Shown: positions 8,961 to 22,251, counted from the first letter of the stretch. The stretch: 64,000 nt of DNA from Mycobacterium montefiorense (GCF_003112775.1 NZ_BFCH01000007.1:118413-182412), one strand, 5' to 3'. Made by a program: numbers and translations. The notes: generated from the letters alone by a model not told the origin.

Positions 8961-9644
8961 TCAGATTGCCAGCGGCGGGATCGCGTTGCGCGCCACGGTG
9001 GCTTGGCACGGGCCGGCGAACGCGGGCAACATCTCCCCCGGAGCGAAGTAGAAGATCAACTGGTCGTCGGTGATCGCGAAGTTCTGATAGTGCGACGGGT
9101 CGCGGCCCGACGACGGCAATATCGCGGCACCCAGCGCGTTCTGCCGTGCCAGGTCGCGCTGAACCAGCGGGAAGATCGCGTCCAGCGGCGACGTATTCGG
9201 GGCGAACAGGTTGTCGAACGTGATGGGCTGTTTGGTCCCAAGGTTGTAGTTGAACGCCTTGTACCAGGTGGACGTGTGCGATCCGCCGACGTCCTGGAAG
9301 AACTTGAGCACCACACTGCGGGTGTTGTGCGGCGGCTGACCGGCGCCGTGTTGCTCGGTCGTCGCCTCCAATTGATAGGGCTGATCGCGCGGCCCGGAGG
9401 TCTGCGCGACGGCGATGAACCCGTCCCGGTTTTGCGTGATGTAGTCGTCCAGCGGCTGCGGGTCGGGGTAGTCGGCGGGAAACGTCATGGTCAGCGTGTA
9501 CGTCGGGCCGGTGGCACGCACGTGGCACAGCTGCCCGGCCTCGACGGTTCCGCCCAGGCCGGCACAGGTTGGTGGCTCGGCAGCAGCCGGCCAGGCCGCC
9601 AGTGCCGCGGCGATCAGCGCCGCGGCTGCGATCAGAAAACGCAT
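8961..9644 (-). CDS. Secreted DUF3298/RsiV-like protein (Rv3036c, TB22.2-like)
   Basis: 227 residues from ATG 9644, with AGGA about 10 nt upstream. A cleavable signal peptide (RFLIAAAALIAAALAAWPAAA) precedes a mature domain. That domain has TYTLTMTFPADYPDPQPLDDYI, a YKAFNYNLGTKQPITFDNLF block and DDQLIFYFAPGEMLPAFAGP, the features of the DUF3298 fold shared with anti-sigma RsiV and some secreted mycobacterial antigens. There is no transmembrane anchor after cleavage, so it is likely released to the envelope or medium. It ends 6 bp from the convergent propeller lipoprotein. Confidence 0.85.
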   Translation of the reverse strand: MRFLIAAAALIAAALAAWPAAAEPPTCAGLGGTVEAGQLCHVRATGPTYTLTMTFPADYPDPQPLDDYITQNRDGFIAVAQTSGPRDQPYQLEATTEQHGAGQPPHNTRSVVLKFFQDVGGSHTSTWYKAFNYNLGTKQPITFDNLFAPNTSPLDAIFPLVQRDLARQNALGAAILPSSGRDPSHYQNFAITDDQLIFYFAPGEMLPAFAGPCQATVARNAIPPLAI

Positions 9645-9716
9645 AAGTCGAATTGTCCTCGTCGGTTTCAAATGGCGAGGTCCCCCGGAAAGTGACCGCC
9701 GACAGCGTACAGGGCG

Positions 9717-10808
9717 TTACCGCGACGGACGGCAGACATAGGCCATCGCGCGGGCGGCGGGTCGAGTGCCGATGCGGGTGATGACCACGGACATCGATTG
9801 GCTGCCGCGGGGCCGCAGCCGTCGCCGCAATGCGTCGGGGTCGACCTGCACCCCGCGCACCAAAATCTCCAGCGCCCCGCAATCGCGCGCCGACAACGCG
9901 TGGCGGAGCCGTCGCTCATCGAACTCCAACTGCTCGAGCACCTCGAAGCCGCGGACGCCGTCCGGCAACCGGTCTCCGGACAGGTAGGCGATGTCGGGAT
10001 CGAGTTGCCACAGACCGTGCCGCGCGCCGTAGTGACGCACCAGGCCGGCCCGCACCACGGCGCCGTCCGGGTCGACGATCCAGCAACCGGCCGGCTGCAC
10101 TGCGCAGTCGTCGGGCTCGGTGTCGGTGAGCTGTTCGCCGCTGTCGAGGACACTCGCCCGCCGCCGAACCCGGGGCTCGGCCAGCCGATCCGACCATAGG
10201 CACGCTTCGCGCACCGAGCCGTGATACGACGTCACCTCGATCTCGCCGCCGAAACCGAGGCGTCGCACGTGATCGAAATCAATTCCGGGAGCACACTTTA
10301 CGACCAGATCGCGACCCCGGTAGCAGTCGATCAGCTCACCCAGACCGGGTTGGTAGTCGGCGGGGTTGAACCGGCGCTGCCCGCCGCGGCGGCGTGCCGG
10401 GTCGACGACAACCACCGTGTCGCGGGTCACCGGGTGCAGCGCGTCGGCGCGGCACAGCACGGCGCCGGGGCCCAGATTGTGGGCCGCCATCGCCAGCCGT
10501 ACCGGGTCGATGTCGCTGCCCACCACGGCGGCGCCCGCGTCGCGCAGCGCGGCCACTTCGGTGCCGATCGAACACGTCGCGTCGTGCACGACAGCGCCGC
10601 CCGCCGCCAGCCGTCGCGCCCGATGCGCCGCCACCGGGGCCGCGGTGGCCTGCTGCAGAGCCTCGTCGGTAAGGAGCCAGCTCGACACGTCACCGAGCTT
10701 GTCGGTGGCGCGCCGGCGCAGCAGCGTGGTTTCCACCAGCACCGGCGACCGGTCCCCGAAGCGGGCACGCGCCGCGGCGATATCGGCGATCCGGGTGGCG
10801 TCGGTCAA
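9717..10808 (-). CDS. SAM-dependent methyltransferase with THUMP-like C-terminus (Rv3037c-like)
   Basis: 363 residues from TTG 10808. The Rossmann methyltransferase core has motif I-like VVHDATCSIGTEVAAL, VVGSDIDPVRL and VVVDPARRRGGQRRF. A C-terminal RNA-binding THUMP-like part follows (EILVRGVQVDPDALRRRL). The frame stays open upstream to 10901 and encodes about 27 more plausible residues beginning LRFTTDDVAYL, resembling the N-terminus I recall for Rv3037c. No canonical start codon occurs there. A CTG at 10901 would overlap the upstream stop as CTGA. The N-terminus is therefore probably longer than given. Confidence 0.8.
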   Translation of the reverse strand: MTDATRIADIAAARARFGDRSPVLVETTLLRRRATDKLGDVSSWLLTDEALQQATAAPVAAHRARRLAAGGAVVHDATCSIGTEVAALRDAGAAVVGSDIDPVRLAMAAHNLGPGAVLCRADALHPVTRDTVVVVDPARRRGGQRRFNPADYQPGLGELIDCYRGRDLVVKCAPGIDFDHVRRLGFGGEIEVTSYHGSVREACLWSDRLAEPRVRRRASVLDSGEQLTDTEPDDCAVQPAGCWIVDPDGAVVRAGLVRHYGARHGLWQLDPDIAYLSGDRLPDGVRGFEVLEQLEFDERRLRHALSARDCGALEILVRGVQVDPDALRRRLRPRGSQSMSVVITRIGTRPAARAMAYVCRPSR

Positions 10809-10897
10809 CGCGAATTCCGCGACCGCGGCAAGCGCCGCGACACCCGGTTCCGACCGCAGGTAGGCGACGTCGTCGGTGGTAAAGCGCAGGCCAGCGC

Positions 10898-11860
10898 TCA
10901 GCAGGGTTTGACCCCGGTGACCATCACGTTGTAGAACCAGCCCTTCGGCGCCAGGTGCCGCCAGATGTTGGCATCGACCCAGCTCAGCGTCTTCCAGCCG
11001 TTGAAAGCGAAATTCGCCCAGCCCCAGCCCAGCCGCCCCGGTGGCACCGACGCCTCAAAGGTGCGAACCGGCCAGCCGAACATCGCCGCGGTGAACTCCT
11101 CGCTGGCGGTCTCGACGTCGACCGCGCTGGCGTCGGTAGCCATCCGCTCCAAGTCCTCTGGCGCGAAGGTATGCAGGTCGACGATGGCTTCCAGCGCGGC
11201 GACCCGGGAGGACTCGTCGAGCTCGACCTGCGGGCGCCGCCAGCTCGCCAAGCCGGGCAACTTGGTGACATTGGTGGCCACCCGCCAGGTCAGCGTCGAC
11301 AACGAACGGGCATAGACCTCGCCGACATTGGTCGGCTCGCCGGCGAACACGAATCGGCCGCCGGGCTTGAGCACCCGGATGACCTCGCGCAGCGACAGCT
11401 CGACGTCGGGAATGTGATGCAGCACGGCATGGCCCACCACCAGGTCGAAGGTGTTGTCGTCATAGGGAATGCCCTCGGCATCGGCGACCCGACCGTCGAT
11501 GTCTAGACCCAGCGACTGCCCGTTACGGGTGGCGACCTTGACCATGCCGGGCGACAAGTCGGTGACCGACCCCCGCCGCGCGACGCCGGACTGGATCAGG
11601 TTGAGCAGGAAAAATCCTGTGCCGCAACCTAATTCGAGTGCACGGTCGTAGGGCAGCTCGGCGATGACCTCGTCGGGCACGATCGCGTCGAACCGGCCCC
11701 GGGCGTACTCCACGCAGCGCTGGTCATACGAGATGGACCATTTCTCGTCATAGGTCTCGGCTTCCCAGTCGTGGTAGAGCACCTGGGCGAGCTTGGTGTC
11801 GTGCCGGGCGGCTTCGACCTGATCGGCCGTCACGTGGGCCGCCGGAGTTGCGTCGGTCAT
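10898..11860 (-). CDS. SAM-dependent methyltransferase (Rv3038c-like)
   Basis: 320 residues from ATG 11860. Class I methyltransferase motifs are ALELGCGTGFFLL (residues 74-86), VTDLSPGMV, VADAEGIPYDDNTFDLVVGHAVLHHIPD and LREVIRVLKPGGRFVFAGEP. The C-terminal third is an extension (VASEEF-type, WGWANFAFNGWKTLSW) that may shape the substrate site. The tail ends four bases inside the open frame of the next methyltransferase, suggesting co-translation. The substrate is unknown. The gene lies 10 bp after the enoyl-CoA hydratase. Confidence 0.85.
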   Translation of the reverse strand: MTDATPAAHVTADQVEAARHDTKLAQVLYHDWEAETYDEKWSISYDQRCVEYARGRFDAIVPDEVIAELPYDRALELGCGTGFFLLNLIQSGVARRGSVTDLSPGMVKVATRNGQSLGLDIDGRVADAEGIPYDDNTFDLVVGHAVLHHIPDVELSLREVIRVLKPGGRFVFAGEPTNVGEVYARSLSTLTWRVATNVTKLPGLASWRRPQVELDESSRVAALEAIVDLHTFAPEDLERMATDASAVDVETASEEFTAAMFGWPVRTFEASVPPGRLGWGWANFAFNGWKTLSWVDANIWRHLAPKGWFYNVMVTGVKPC

Positions 11861-11870
11861 GCAGGGCAGC

Positions 11871-12563
11871 CTAACTGCCGTGCGACTGCGGATCGAAAAC
11901 GGCGTTGATCCCGGCTTTGGCGGCGGCCAGCGCGCGATGTGGGCCATCCAGGAAGCGCCGTGCCCAATTCGCGGCGGCGTCATACACGTCATCGGGAGCC
12001 ACCAACTCGTCGACCAGGCTCAGCTCTAAGGCCTCCTCGGCGTCGACGAAGCGCCCGCTGAACACCAGCTCCTTGGCTCTGCTCGCCCCGGCCGCACGGG
12101 TCAGGCGTGCCATGCCGCCGCCACCGGGGATCAGGCCGGACAGGATCTCGGTCGCCCCGAACTTCGCGTTGTCGCCGCTGATCCGCCAATCGGCGGCCAG
12201 CGCCAGCGTCAGGCCGGCACCCAACGCGTAGCCGGTCACCGCGGCGACGGTGGGCTTCGGGATGGCCGCGACGGCGTCAACGGCCTCGGCGCGCACCCGG
12301 TCCGCGATACCGGCCTCGGCCGCGGTCAGTGTCCGCAGCTCGGGCATATCGTCACCGGCCGAGAAGATCTGGTGGCCGCCGAACAGGATCACCGCGGCGA
12401 CGTCGTCACGTTGCCCCACCTCGGCGGCCGCGGCCGCGATCTCCCGATAGACCTGCCGGGTCATCGTGTTGGTGGGCGGCCGCGACAGCAGCAGCACGGC
12501 CAGGCCGGCGTCCTGCGTGCCGTCGCTGACCACGACGTGGACGAACTCGCTCAAAGCGGCCAC
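11871..12563 (-). CDS. echA17: Enoyl-CoA hydratase/isomerase family protein, short C-terminus (EchA17-like)
   Basis: 230 residues from GTG 12563, overlapping the NUDIX gene by 13 bp. The crotonase fold shows the oxyanion-hole segment [11 protein letters not shown] and [17 protein letters not shown]. Of the two catalytic glutamates of mitochondrial crotonase, only the second is kept (Glu139 in [15 protein letters not shown]); the first position is Thr119. The protein stops after [11 protein letters not shown], about 25 residues earlier than the EchA17 length I recall. The next gene begins 10 bp later, as if the C-terminal helix was deleted. Hydratase activity is uncertain. Confidence 0.8.
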   Translation of the reverse strand: MAALSEFVHVVVSDGTQDAGLAVLLLSRPPTNTMTRQVYREIAAAAAEVGQRDDVAAVILFGGHQIFSAGDDMPELRTLTAAEAGIADRVRAEAVDAVAAIPKPTVAAVTGYALGAGLTLALAADWRISGDNAKFGATEILSGLIPGGGGMARLTRAAGASRAKELVFSGRFVDAEEALELSLVDELVAPDDVYDAAANWARRFLDGPHRALAAAKAGINAVFDPQSHGS

Positions 12564-13369
12564 TCCATGGAGCCGCCCGCTTTGCGCGCCTGGTGGTAAC
12601 GGTCGGAGTCGAAGAACTCAAAGACCCAGTTGTCGCCGCGCTTCTCGAGCAGGGGCTGCACGGTGACGATCTGGCGTTCGACGGCCAGCACGTCGGCGAC
12701 GCTGCGGCCGGCCAGCGAGTCCAGCTGGGTCCAGGTCGGCGGCAACAGGATATTGCGACCAGCCTCGAAGTCGTCGACGGCATCCTGCGGCAACGCCCAG
12801 CCGGACCGGTCGGATTCGGTGTTCTCGCCGTCGGCACGCTGCCCCTCGGGCAGGGCCGCCACAAAGAAGTAGGTGTCATAACGGCGGGTGCGCTCGGCCT
12901 CCGGGGTGACCCAGTTGGCCCACGGCCGCAGCAGGTCGGAGCGCAGCACCAGGTTTTCGGTGCGCAGGAAGTCCGCGAACGACAGCGTCCGGTCGTCCAG
13001 GGCGCGGCGGGCCTCGGCGTAAACCGAGGCGTCACGGACGATCCCGTCCGGGTCATCGGCCGGGCCGGCGAACAATACCCCGGACTCCTCGAAGGTCTCC
13101 CTGGCCGCCGCGCATACCAGCGCCACGGCCAGGTCGGTCTCGATGCCGAACCGCTGTGCCCACCAGTCCGACGACGGACCGGCCCACGCGATATCGGCAT
13201 TGCGGTCGCGGTCGTCGACCCCACCGCCGGGAAAAACCATCGTGCCCGGGGCGAACTCCATCTTCGAATGGCGCCGCATCAGGAAGATCTTCAAGCCACC
13301 GGGTACATCGCGGACCAGCATCACGGTGGCCGCCGGCCGGGTCGGGAGCGGCTCGGGGGTGGTGTTCAT
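12551..13369 (-). CDS. NUDIX hydrolase (Rv3040c-like)
   Basis: 272 residues. The Nudix box is split by a long insertion: [11 protein letters not shown] at residues 46-56 supplies the first Gly, and [13 protein letters not shown] at 88-100 supplies the REUXEEXGU core that binds the metal. This spacing is typical of larger mycobacterial and eukaryotic Nudix proteins (NUDT19-like, CoA or nucleoside-diphosphate derivatives). The later [10 protein letters not shown] and [20 protein letters not shown] segments fit that subgroup. Its ATG overlaps the ABC protein stop by 4 bp, so the two are co-translated. Confidence 0.88.
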   Translation of the reverse strand: MNTTPEPLPTRPAATVMLVRDVPGGLKIFLMRRHSKMEFAPGTMVFPGGGVDDRDRNADIAWAGPSSDWWAQRFGIETDLAVALVCAAARETFEESGVLFAGPADDPDGIVRDASVYAEARRALDDRTLSFADFLRTENLVLRSDLLRPWANWVTPEAERTRRYDTYFFVAALPEGQRADGENTESDRSGWALPQDAVDDFEAGRNILLPPTWTQLDSLAGRSVADVLAVERQIVTVQPLLEKRGDNWVFEFFDSDRYHQARKAGGSMEWPL

Positions 13370-14235
13370 TGCTGCCTCCTCCGGTGAGCCGCGCGAGTAC
13401 GGATGCGCCGCGCGAAGTACCGCCCGTCGATCACATCGAGGGCGATCGACTGACCGAATGCGGCCGAGAGGTTCTCGGCGGTCAGCACGTCCGGCAGCAA
13501 TCCCGCCGCCACCACCCGTGCCTCCGACAGCAGCAGGCAGTGGCTGAAGCCGGGCGGAACCTCCTCGACGTGGTGGGTGACCAGCACCAGAGCGGGCGCG
13601 TCGGGGTCGGCGGCCAGGTCGGTCAGCCGGGACACCAATTCCTCGCGGCCGCCCAGATCCAGGCCGGCGGCGGGTTCGTCGAGCAGCAGCAGCTCGGGGT
13701 CGGTCATCATCGCCCGGGCGATCAGCACCCGCTTGCGTTCCCCTTCCGACAGCGTGCCGTAGCTGCGGTCGGCGAGGTGCTCGGCGCCCAGGCTCTCCAG
13801 CATGTCGACGGCGCGTTGGTGGTCGATGTCCTCGTAGCGCTCCCGCCAGCGGCCCAGCACCGAATAGCCGGCCGAGATGACCAAGTCGCGCACGATTTCA
13901 TCGGTGGGGATCCGCTGCGCCAAAGCCGATGAGCTGAGCCCGATACGGGCCCGCAATTCCGACACGTCGACCCGGCCCAGCTGCTCGCCGAGCACGAACG
14001 CGACGCCGGACGACGGGTGCTCGGTGGCCGCGGCGATGCGCAGCAGTGACGTCTTGCCGGCCCCGTTGGGTCCGATGATCACCCAGCGCTCGTCGAGTTC
14101 GACTGCCCAATCCAGCGGCCCGACCAAGACCCGCTCGCCGCGTCGCAGCGAGACGTTTCTGAAGTCAATCAGCAGATCGGGGTCGGCTGCGGCAGTGCCG
14201 GTTTCGGAGCCAGTTTCGGGACCGGTTTGCAGCAC
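13366..14235 (-). CDS. ABC transporter ATP-binding protein (Rv3041c-like)
   Basis: 289 residues from GTG 14235. Walker A GPNGAGKTS (55-63), signature LSEGERKR (~163), Walker B LLLLDEPAAGLD (~182) and switch His in VLVTHHVEEVP are all present. There is no membrane domain and no adjacent permease gene in this window. It may serve a distant permease or act as a soluble ABC ATPase (ModF/YlmA-like). It heads a tightly overlapping chain with the NUDIX, hydratase and methyltransferase genes on the minus strand. Confidence 0.9.
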   Translation of the reverse strand: MLQTGPETGSETGTAAADPDLLIDFRNVSLRRGERVLVGPLDWAVELDERWVIIGPNGAGKTSLLRIAAATEHPSSGVAFVLGEQLGRVDVSELRARIGLSSSALAQRIPTDEIVRDLVISAGYSVLGRWRERYEDIDHQRAVDMLESLGAEHLADRSYGTLSEGERKRVLIARAMMTDPELLLLDEPAAGLDLGGREELVSRLTDLAADPDAPALVLVTHHVEEVPPGFSHCLLLSEARVVAAGLLPDVLTAENLSAAFGQSIALDVIDGRYFARRIRTRAAHRRRQQ

Positions 14236-14293
14236 CCGATTATCGTGCCGTACCGCGAGAGTGCGACGGCTGCCGGGTCGGCTCAGAGCTCAT

Positions 14294-17450
<3,157 letters not shown>

Positions 17451-17464
17451 TTAGCGTCGAACGC

Positions 17465-18601
17465 GTGCAATCCGGCGATAGGCGACCCACCCTGAGCCCC
17501 ATCGAAGGACCCATCAGCCGACGACTGGTGGCCGTCGCCGCGATCGCGGCAGCCGCCGTGCTGACATGCAGCGGTTGCGGGTCCGGGCATTCCGGTTCCA
17601 AGGCGCCCTCGACTCGGCCCCTGGTGACGCCCACCACGCAAATCGCGGGCGCCGGGGTGCTGGGCAACGACCGCAAGCCCGACGAGTCGTGCGCGCGCGA
17701 CGCGGCGCCGGCCGATTCGGGGTCGACCCACCAGGCCCACAACGCCGTGGGACTCACGCCGGACTCGGTCCAGGTGCCCGCGGAGGCGCAACGCATCGTG
17801 GTGCTTTCCGGTGATCAGCTCGACGCGCTGTGCGCGCTTGGCCTGCAATCGCGAGTGGTCGCCGCGGCACTGCCGGACGACTCGTCAAGTCAGCCGTCCT
17901 ATCTGGGCGACGCCGTGCACGCGCTGCCGGGCGTCGGTCCCCGGAACAATCCCGACTTGCACGGGATTGCCGCATTGCACCCGGATCTGATCCTAGGCTC
18001 GGTCGCGCTGACGCCGCGGATGTATCCGAAGCTGGCGGCGATCGCCCCGACGGTGTTCACCGGCGCACCCGGCGCCGCGTGGGAGGACAACCTGCGGATC
18101 GTCGGCGCCGCGACAGCGCGCAACGGCGCCGCCGACGGGTTGATCGGTAGCTTCACCCAACGGGCCAACCAGATCGGGGCCAGCCACGACGCCGCCCACT
18201 TCCAGGCGTCGGTTGTCCAGCTGACCACCAACAGCCTGCGGATCTACGGCGCCAACAACTTCCCCGCCGCTGTGCTCAGTGCGGTCGGGGTGGACCGGCC
18301 AGCTTCCCAGCGGTTCACCGACAAGCCGTACATCGAGATCGGCACCACCGACGCCGATCTGGCGAAGACACCGGATTTCTCGGCGGCCGAGGCCGACGTC
18401 ATCTACATGTCGTGCGCCACCCGTGCCGACGCCGACCGCGCTGCGGTGATCCTGGACAGCGCCGGATGGCGCAAGCTCTCCGCCAACCGGGACAATCGCG
18501 TTTACATCGTCAACGACGAGGTATGGCAGACCGGTGAGGGTGTGATCGCCGCCCGCGGCATCGTCGATGACCTGCGCCTGGTCAACGCCGCGATCAATTA
18601 G
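17465..18601 (+). CDS. fecB: Siderophore/iron-binding lipoprotein FecB
   Basis: 378 residues from GTG 17465, chosen because it leaves an Arg-Arg n-region, a hydrophobic stretch (LVAVAAIAAAAVLT) and the lipobox SGC. The mature protein is a type III periplasmic binding protein (PF01497 type). It has RIVVLSGDQLDALCALGLQSRVVAAAL at the domain start, IAALHPDLILGS and a C-terminal NRVYIVNDEVWQTGEG block. It corresponds to Rv3044, a surface lipoprotein linked to iron-siderophore binding. It is divergent from ctaD with about 160 bp between the starts. Confidence 0.9.
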   Translation: MQSGDRRPTLSPIEGPISRRLVAVAAIAAAAVLTCSGCGSGHSGSKAPSTRPLVTPTTQIAGAGVLGNDRKPDESCARDAAPADSGSTHQAHNAVGLTPDSVQVPAEAQRIVVLSGDQLDALCALGLQSRVVAAALPDDSSSQPSYLGDAVHALPGVGPRNNPDLHGIAALHPDLILGSVALTPRMYPKLAAIAPTVFTGAPGAAWEDNLRIVGAATARNGAADGLIGSFTQRANQIGASHDAAHFQASVVQLTTNSLRIYGANNFPAAVLSAVGVDRPASQRFTDKPYIEIGTTDADLAKTPDFSAAEADVIYMSCATRADADRAAVILDSAGWRKLSANRDNRVYIVNDEVWQTGEGVIAARGIVDDLRLVNAAIN

Positions 18602-18675
18602 CGCCGCAGGTCCGGTACGCACAATCGTCATAGGCTGATATTCGGATTCGGGCACGATTGGCTTGAAACCTTTAC

Positions 18676-18685
18676 CTTAGCTAAG
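18676..18685. promoter_or_regulatory. Palindrome CTTAGCTAAG upstream of adhC
   Basis: A perfect 10-bp palindrome lies 38 bp before the adhC start in an AT-rich patch (TTTACCTTAGCTAAGCTTTT). It could be an operator or part of a promoter. It resembles an iron box only loosely: the IdeR consensus centre has one more base, so I do not call it IdeR. Confidence 0.3.
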
Positions 18686-18722
18686 CTTTTCCAGGACGCA
18701 CTCGAACCGAAGAGGAATTGCC

Positions 18723-19763
18723 ATGAGCACTGTTTTCGCGTACGCCGCCACTTCGGCGACGGAACCGTTGACCAAGACGACGATCACCCGCCGGGAGCCT
18801 GGCCCGCACGACGTGGCGATCGACATCAAGTTCGCGGGCATCTGCCACTCCGATATCCACACCGCCAAATCCGAATGGGGCGTGCCGAACTACCCCGTCG
18901 TCGTCGGCCACGAGATCGCCGGCGTGGTGAGCGCCGTCGGCGCCGAGGTGACCAGACACAAGGTGGGCCAGCACGTCGGCGTCGGCTGCATGGTGAACTC
19001 CTGCGGTCAGTGCAGCAGCTGTAAGGCCGGGGTCGAGCAGTACTGCAAGCAGGGCGCGACCTTCACCTACAACTCCGTCGACAAGGACGGCACCCCGACC
19101 CTGGGCGGCTACAGCCAGGCCATCGTCGTCAACGAGAACTTCGTCCTGCGCATCCCCGACTCGCTGCCGCTGGACAAAGCGGCACCGCTGCTGTGTGCGG
19201 GCGTCACGCTCTACTCGCCGCTGCGCCACTGGAAAGCCGGCAAGGACACCCGCCTGGCCATCATCGGCCTGGGTGGACTGGGCCACATGGGCGTCAAGCT
19301 GGGCAAGGCGTTGGGCGCCGAGGTCAGCGTGCTGTCGCAGTCACTGAAGAAGATGGAGGACGGGCTGCGGCTGGGAGCCAGCAACTACTACGCGACCTCC
19401 GACCGCGAGACCTTCCGCACGCTGCGCAGCAGCTTCGACCTGATCCTGAACACCGTCTCGGCGAACCTGCCCCTCAACGACTACGTGAACCTGCTCGACG
19501 TGGACGGCACGCTCGTCGAATTGGGCATCCCCGAGCACCCGATGGAGGTGGGAGCGTTCCCGCTGGCGCTGGCGCGCCGCAGCCTGTCCGGGTCGAACAT
19601 CGGCGGCATTGCGGAAACCCAGGAGATGCTCGACTTCTGCGCCGAACACGACGTGACCCCCGAAATCGAAGTCATCGAAGCGGATTACGTCAACGAGGCC
19701 TACGAGCGGGTGCTCGCCAGCGACGTGCGCTACCGCTTCGTCATCGACATCTCAACCCTGTGA
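18723..19763 (+). CDS. adhC: NADP-dependent alcohol dehydrogenase (cinnamyl alcohol dehydrogenase type)
   Basis: 346 residues from ATG 18723 with GAAGAGGA upstream. It is a zinc-dependent medium-chain dehydrogenase. Catalytic zinc site: Cys41 in GICHSDIH and GHE in [11 protein letters not shown]. Structural zinc lobe: [17 protein letters not shown]. The cofactor loop is [12 protein letters not shown]. It oxidises or reduces alcohols and aldehydes in the cytoplasm. It follows fecB by about 120 bp, as in Rv3045, and overlaps the convergent DUF3349 gene by 12 bp at the 3' end. Confidence 0.95.
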   Translation: MSTVFAYAATSATEPLTKTTITRREPGPHDVAIDIKFAGICHSDIHTAKSEWGVPNYPVVVGHEIAGVVSAVGAEVTRHKVGQHVGVGCMVNSCGQCSSCKAGVEQYCKQGATFTYNSVDKDGTPTLGGYSQAIVVNENFVLRIPDSLPLDKAAPLLCAGVTLYSPLRHWKAGKDTRLAIIGLGGLGHMGVKLGKALGAEVSVLSQSLKKMEDGLRLGASNYYATSDRETFRTLRSSFDLILNTVSANLPLNDYVNLLDVDGTLVELGIPEHPMEVGAFPLALARRSLSGSNIGGIAETQEMLDFCAEHDVTPEIEVIEADYVNEAYERVLASDVRYRFVIDISTL

Positions 19764-20171
19764 GACGCCCTCGGCGAGATCGTCACGGCGCCAGGCGATC
19801 TCTTCGGCCGCCTCGCCGTGCTCGTCACCGGGAATCACCTCGCTGACGTCGATGCCGGCCAGCGGCCAGCCGGCGGCGGCCAGTGTCGCGGCCACGCGCT
19901 GAATGTTCTCCCGCCCGGCGTCGCGGTTGGTGGTCTGGGTGATGAAGTCGGCAATCTCCTCGCGGCTGACTACGCCGTCGGCTCCTGGCTGCGATTCTTT
20001 CACCGCGATCTTGTGAGCCACCTCTTCGAGCTGCTCGGGGGTCAGCGGTGTGCTCCGCAGCAGGGCAAATAACGCCACCTGGTCCGGGCCCGGGACGCCT
20101 TGGGGGTAGCCGACGTCCAGCCAGCGGATCACCGATTTGAGAAATTTCGCGTGCTTGTGAGTTTCAGACAC
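19752..20171 (-). CDS. DUF3349 protein (Rv3046c-like)
   Basis: 139 residues from GTG 20171. The longer frame up to 20228 is less likely because its extra N-terminus is not family-like. The body [42 protein letters not shown] is typical of DUF3349, a small helical family in mycobacteria whose members form a right-handed helical bundle. The second half has an SREEIADFI segment and a C-terminal [14 protein letters not shown]. It ends inside the 3' end of adhC on the opposite strand. Function unknown. Confidence 0.82.
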   Translation of the reverse strand: MSETHKHAKFLKSVIRWLDVGYPQGVPGPDQVALFALLRSTPLTPEQLEEVAHKIAVKESQPGADGVVSREEIADFITQTTNRDAGRENIQRVAATLAAAGWPLAGIDVSEVIPGDEHGEAAEEIAWRRDDLAEGVSQG

Positions 20172-20394
20172 CCACCCAGTCTCACGGTAGGGACGCTGCC
20201 ATGGCGGCACACCACGGCGACAATTCACATGCCGTTCACGACCCGAACATCTGCTGCTTGGAATCGCTGCGCCGCATCGATCGAAGGGTGCAGCGGGTCA
20301 TCCTCTAGAAATCCGCTCTGCTTGCCGCGGACGCGAATTACGATGAGCGAGCCGATAAGGGGGCCCGGGCTCAGCCCGGAAGAACGGAGTGGTC

Positions 20395-20511
20395 ATGTCT
20401 GGTCTCACGAGCAAACTCATCGTCGCCCTGGTTCTCGCCTTCGCCGCCGCCGCCACCTCGGGATGCACAATCGACTGCCCGGACGGCATGGGCGTGTGCG
20501 GCATCAGCTGA
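20395..20511 (+). CDS. Tiny lipoprotein, 38 residues
   Basis: ATG 20395 has GGAG eight bases upstream. The product has a Lys-containing n-region, a hydrophobic LIVALVLAFAAAA segment, the lipobox TSGC and a 15-residue mature tail with two further cysteines (TIDCPDGMGVCGIS). A 6-bp hairpin, CCGGGC-TCA-GCCCGG (20365-20379), lies just before the ribosome binding site. In size and layout (signal, lipobox, short tail with a Cys pair) it resembles the tiny lipoproteins at 44.5-45.0 kb. No function is known to me. Confidence 0.65.
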   Translation: MSGLTSKLIVALVLAFAAAATSGCTIDCPDGMGVCGIS

Positions 20512-20520
20512 CGCCTCCCG

Positions 20521-21009
20521 TCAGCCGTTCTCGTCGCGTAGGGCTTGCATCGCCAAGTTGTTGAGCAGCTGGCGTCCCACCTCGGTGCGTAGCTGGGGCA
20601 GCATCGCGGAGACGACACCGGCGGCGGTGAGCGCGAGGCACACCAGTCCGTCGGGCGCCGTGTCCGCGTCGCGGACCACCTCGTACTCGGCGTTGAGATC
20701 TTGAGAATGCTGTGCCATCGCGATGCGGGCCACCAGCCGGTTGTCGCGGTCGAGTTCGACGTCGTCAGCGGCGGCTGCCATGGTCAGCGTCTCGCCGATC
20801 TCGGCGATCTCGTTCGGTTCGCAGAGCTGAGCGACCAATTGCCAGAAGATCGACACGGTGGCGCGGATTAGCTGTGGCAACCGCTCAGCGGGAATCACTT
20901 CGTCGTCGACGATGACGCGCATGCCCGCTTCGTCACCGCGTTCACCGTGCTGAATTAGCGCCAGTGCGCGACGAAAGTCCGCCGCGCCCACGGGGTTCTC
21001 ACTGCTCAT
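20521..21009 (-). CDS. Hypothetical protein upstream of the tiny lipoprotein
   Basis: 162 residues from ATG 21009; an ATG at 21018 is an alternative. It is soluble and mostly helical with no signal peptide. Recognisable text is DFRRALALIQHGERGDEAGM, LIRATVSIFWQLVAQLC and a C-terminal EVGRQLLNNLAMQALRDENG. Codon use is normal for the region, so it is likely a real gene. It lies 80 bp downstream of nrdF2 on the same strand, but no link to ribonucleotide reduction is visible. No family recognised. Confidence 0.75.
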   Translation of the reverse strand: MSSENPVGAADFRRALALIQHGERGDEAGMRVIVDDEVIPAERLPQLIRATVSIFWQLVAQLCEPNEIAEIGETLTMAAAADDVELDRDNRLVARIAMAQHSQDLNAEYEVVRDADTAPDGLVCLALTAAGVVSAMLPQLRTEVGRQLLNNLAMQALRDENG

Positions 21010-21090
21010 CTCGCCCATCCTGCCCGAGCAGCGCACGGGCAGCGCCAATCCGCCTGCAGGAAACCAGATTCCAGGCCGTTCGCTACGGCG

Positions 21091-22077
<987 letters not shown>

Positions 22078-22115
22078 TCACACACGATTTTTGCCCGAGG
22101 GACGTCAGGCTGCAA

Positions 22116-22163
22116 ACACTACCCCTGGGGTACGACAACCCGTGGCAACACAAGAACTTGTGT
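22116..22163 (-). promoter_or_regulatory. Pair of NrdR-like boxes upstream of nrdF2
   Basis: Box 1 is ACACTACCCCTGGGGT (22116-22131). Box 2 is ACACAAGAACTTGTGT (22148-22163), inside the near-perfect palindrome AACACAAG-AA-CTTGTGTT. The boxes are 16 bp long, separated by 16 bp, with centres 32 bp apart: the geometry known for NrdR, the ATP-cone repressor of ribonucleotide reductase genes. The same arrangement is found before nrdHIE. Assignment to NrdR rests on the family consensus and spacing. Confidence 0.7.
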
Positions 22164-22251
22164 TTGCGTGTCGCGAGCCGGGCCGAGCCAAAAGCACTCA
22201 CATCGCCTCCAAGATCAATTGTGCCTGCTGCTCGGGTTGGTTGTTTGGCCG

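Noticed and set aside
18676-18685. IdeR box upstream of adhC near fecB
   Set aside because: The 10-bp palindrome lacks the extra central base of the IdeR consensus, and the outer bases do not match.
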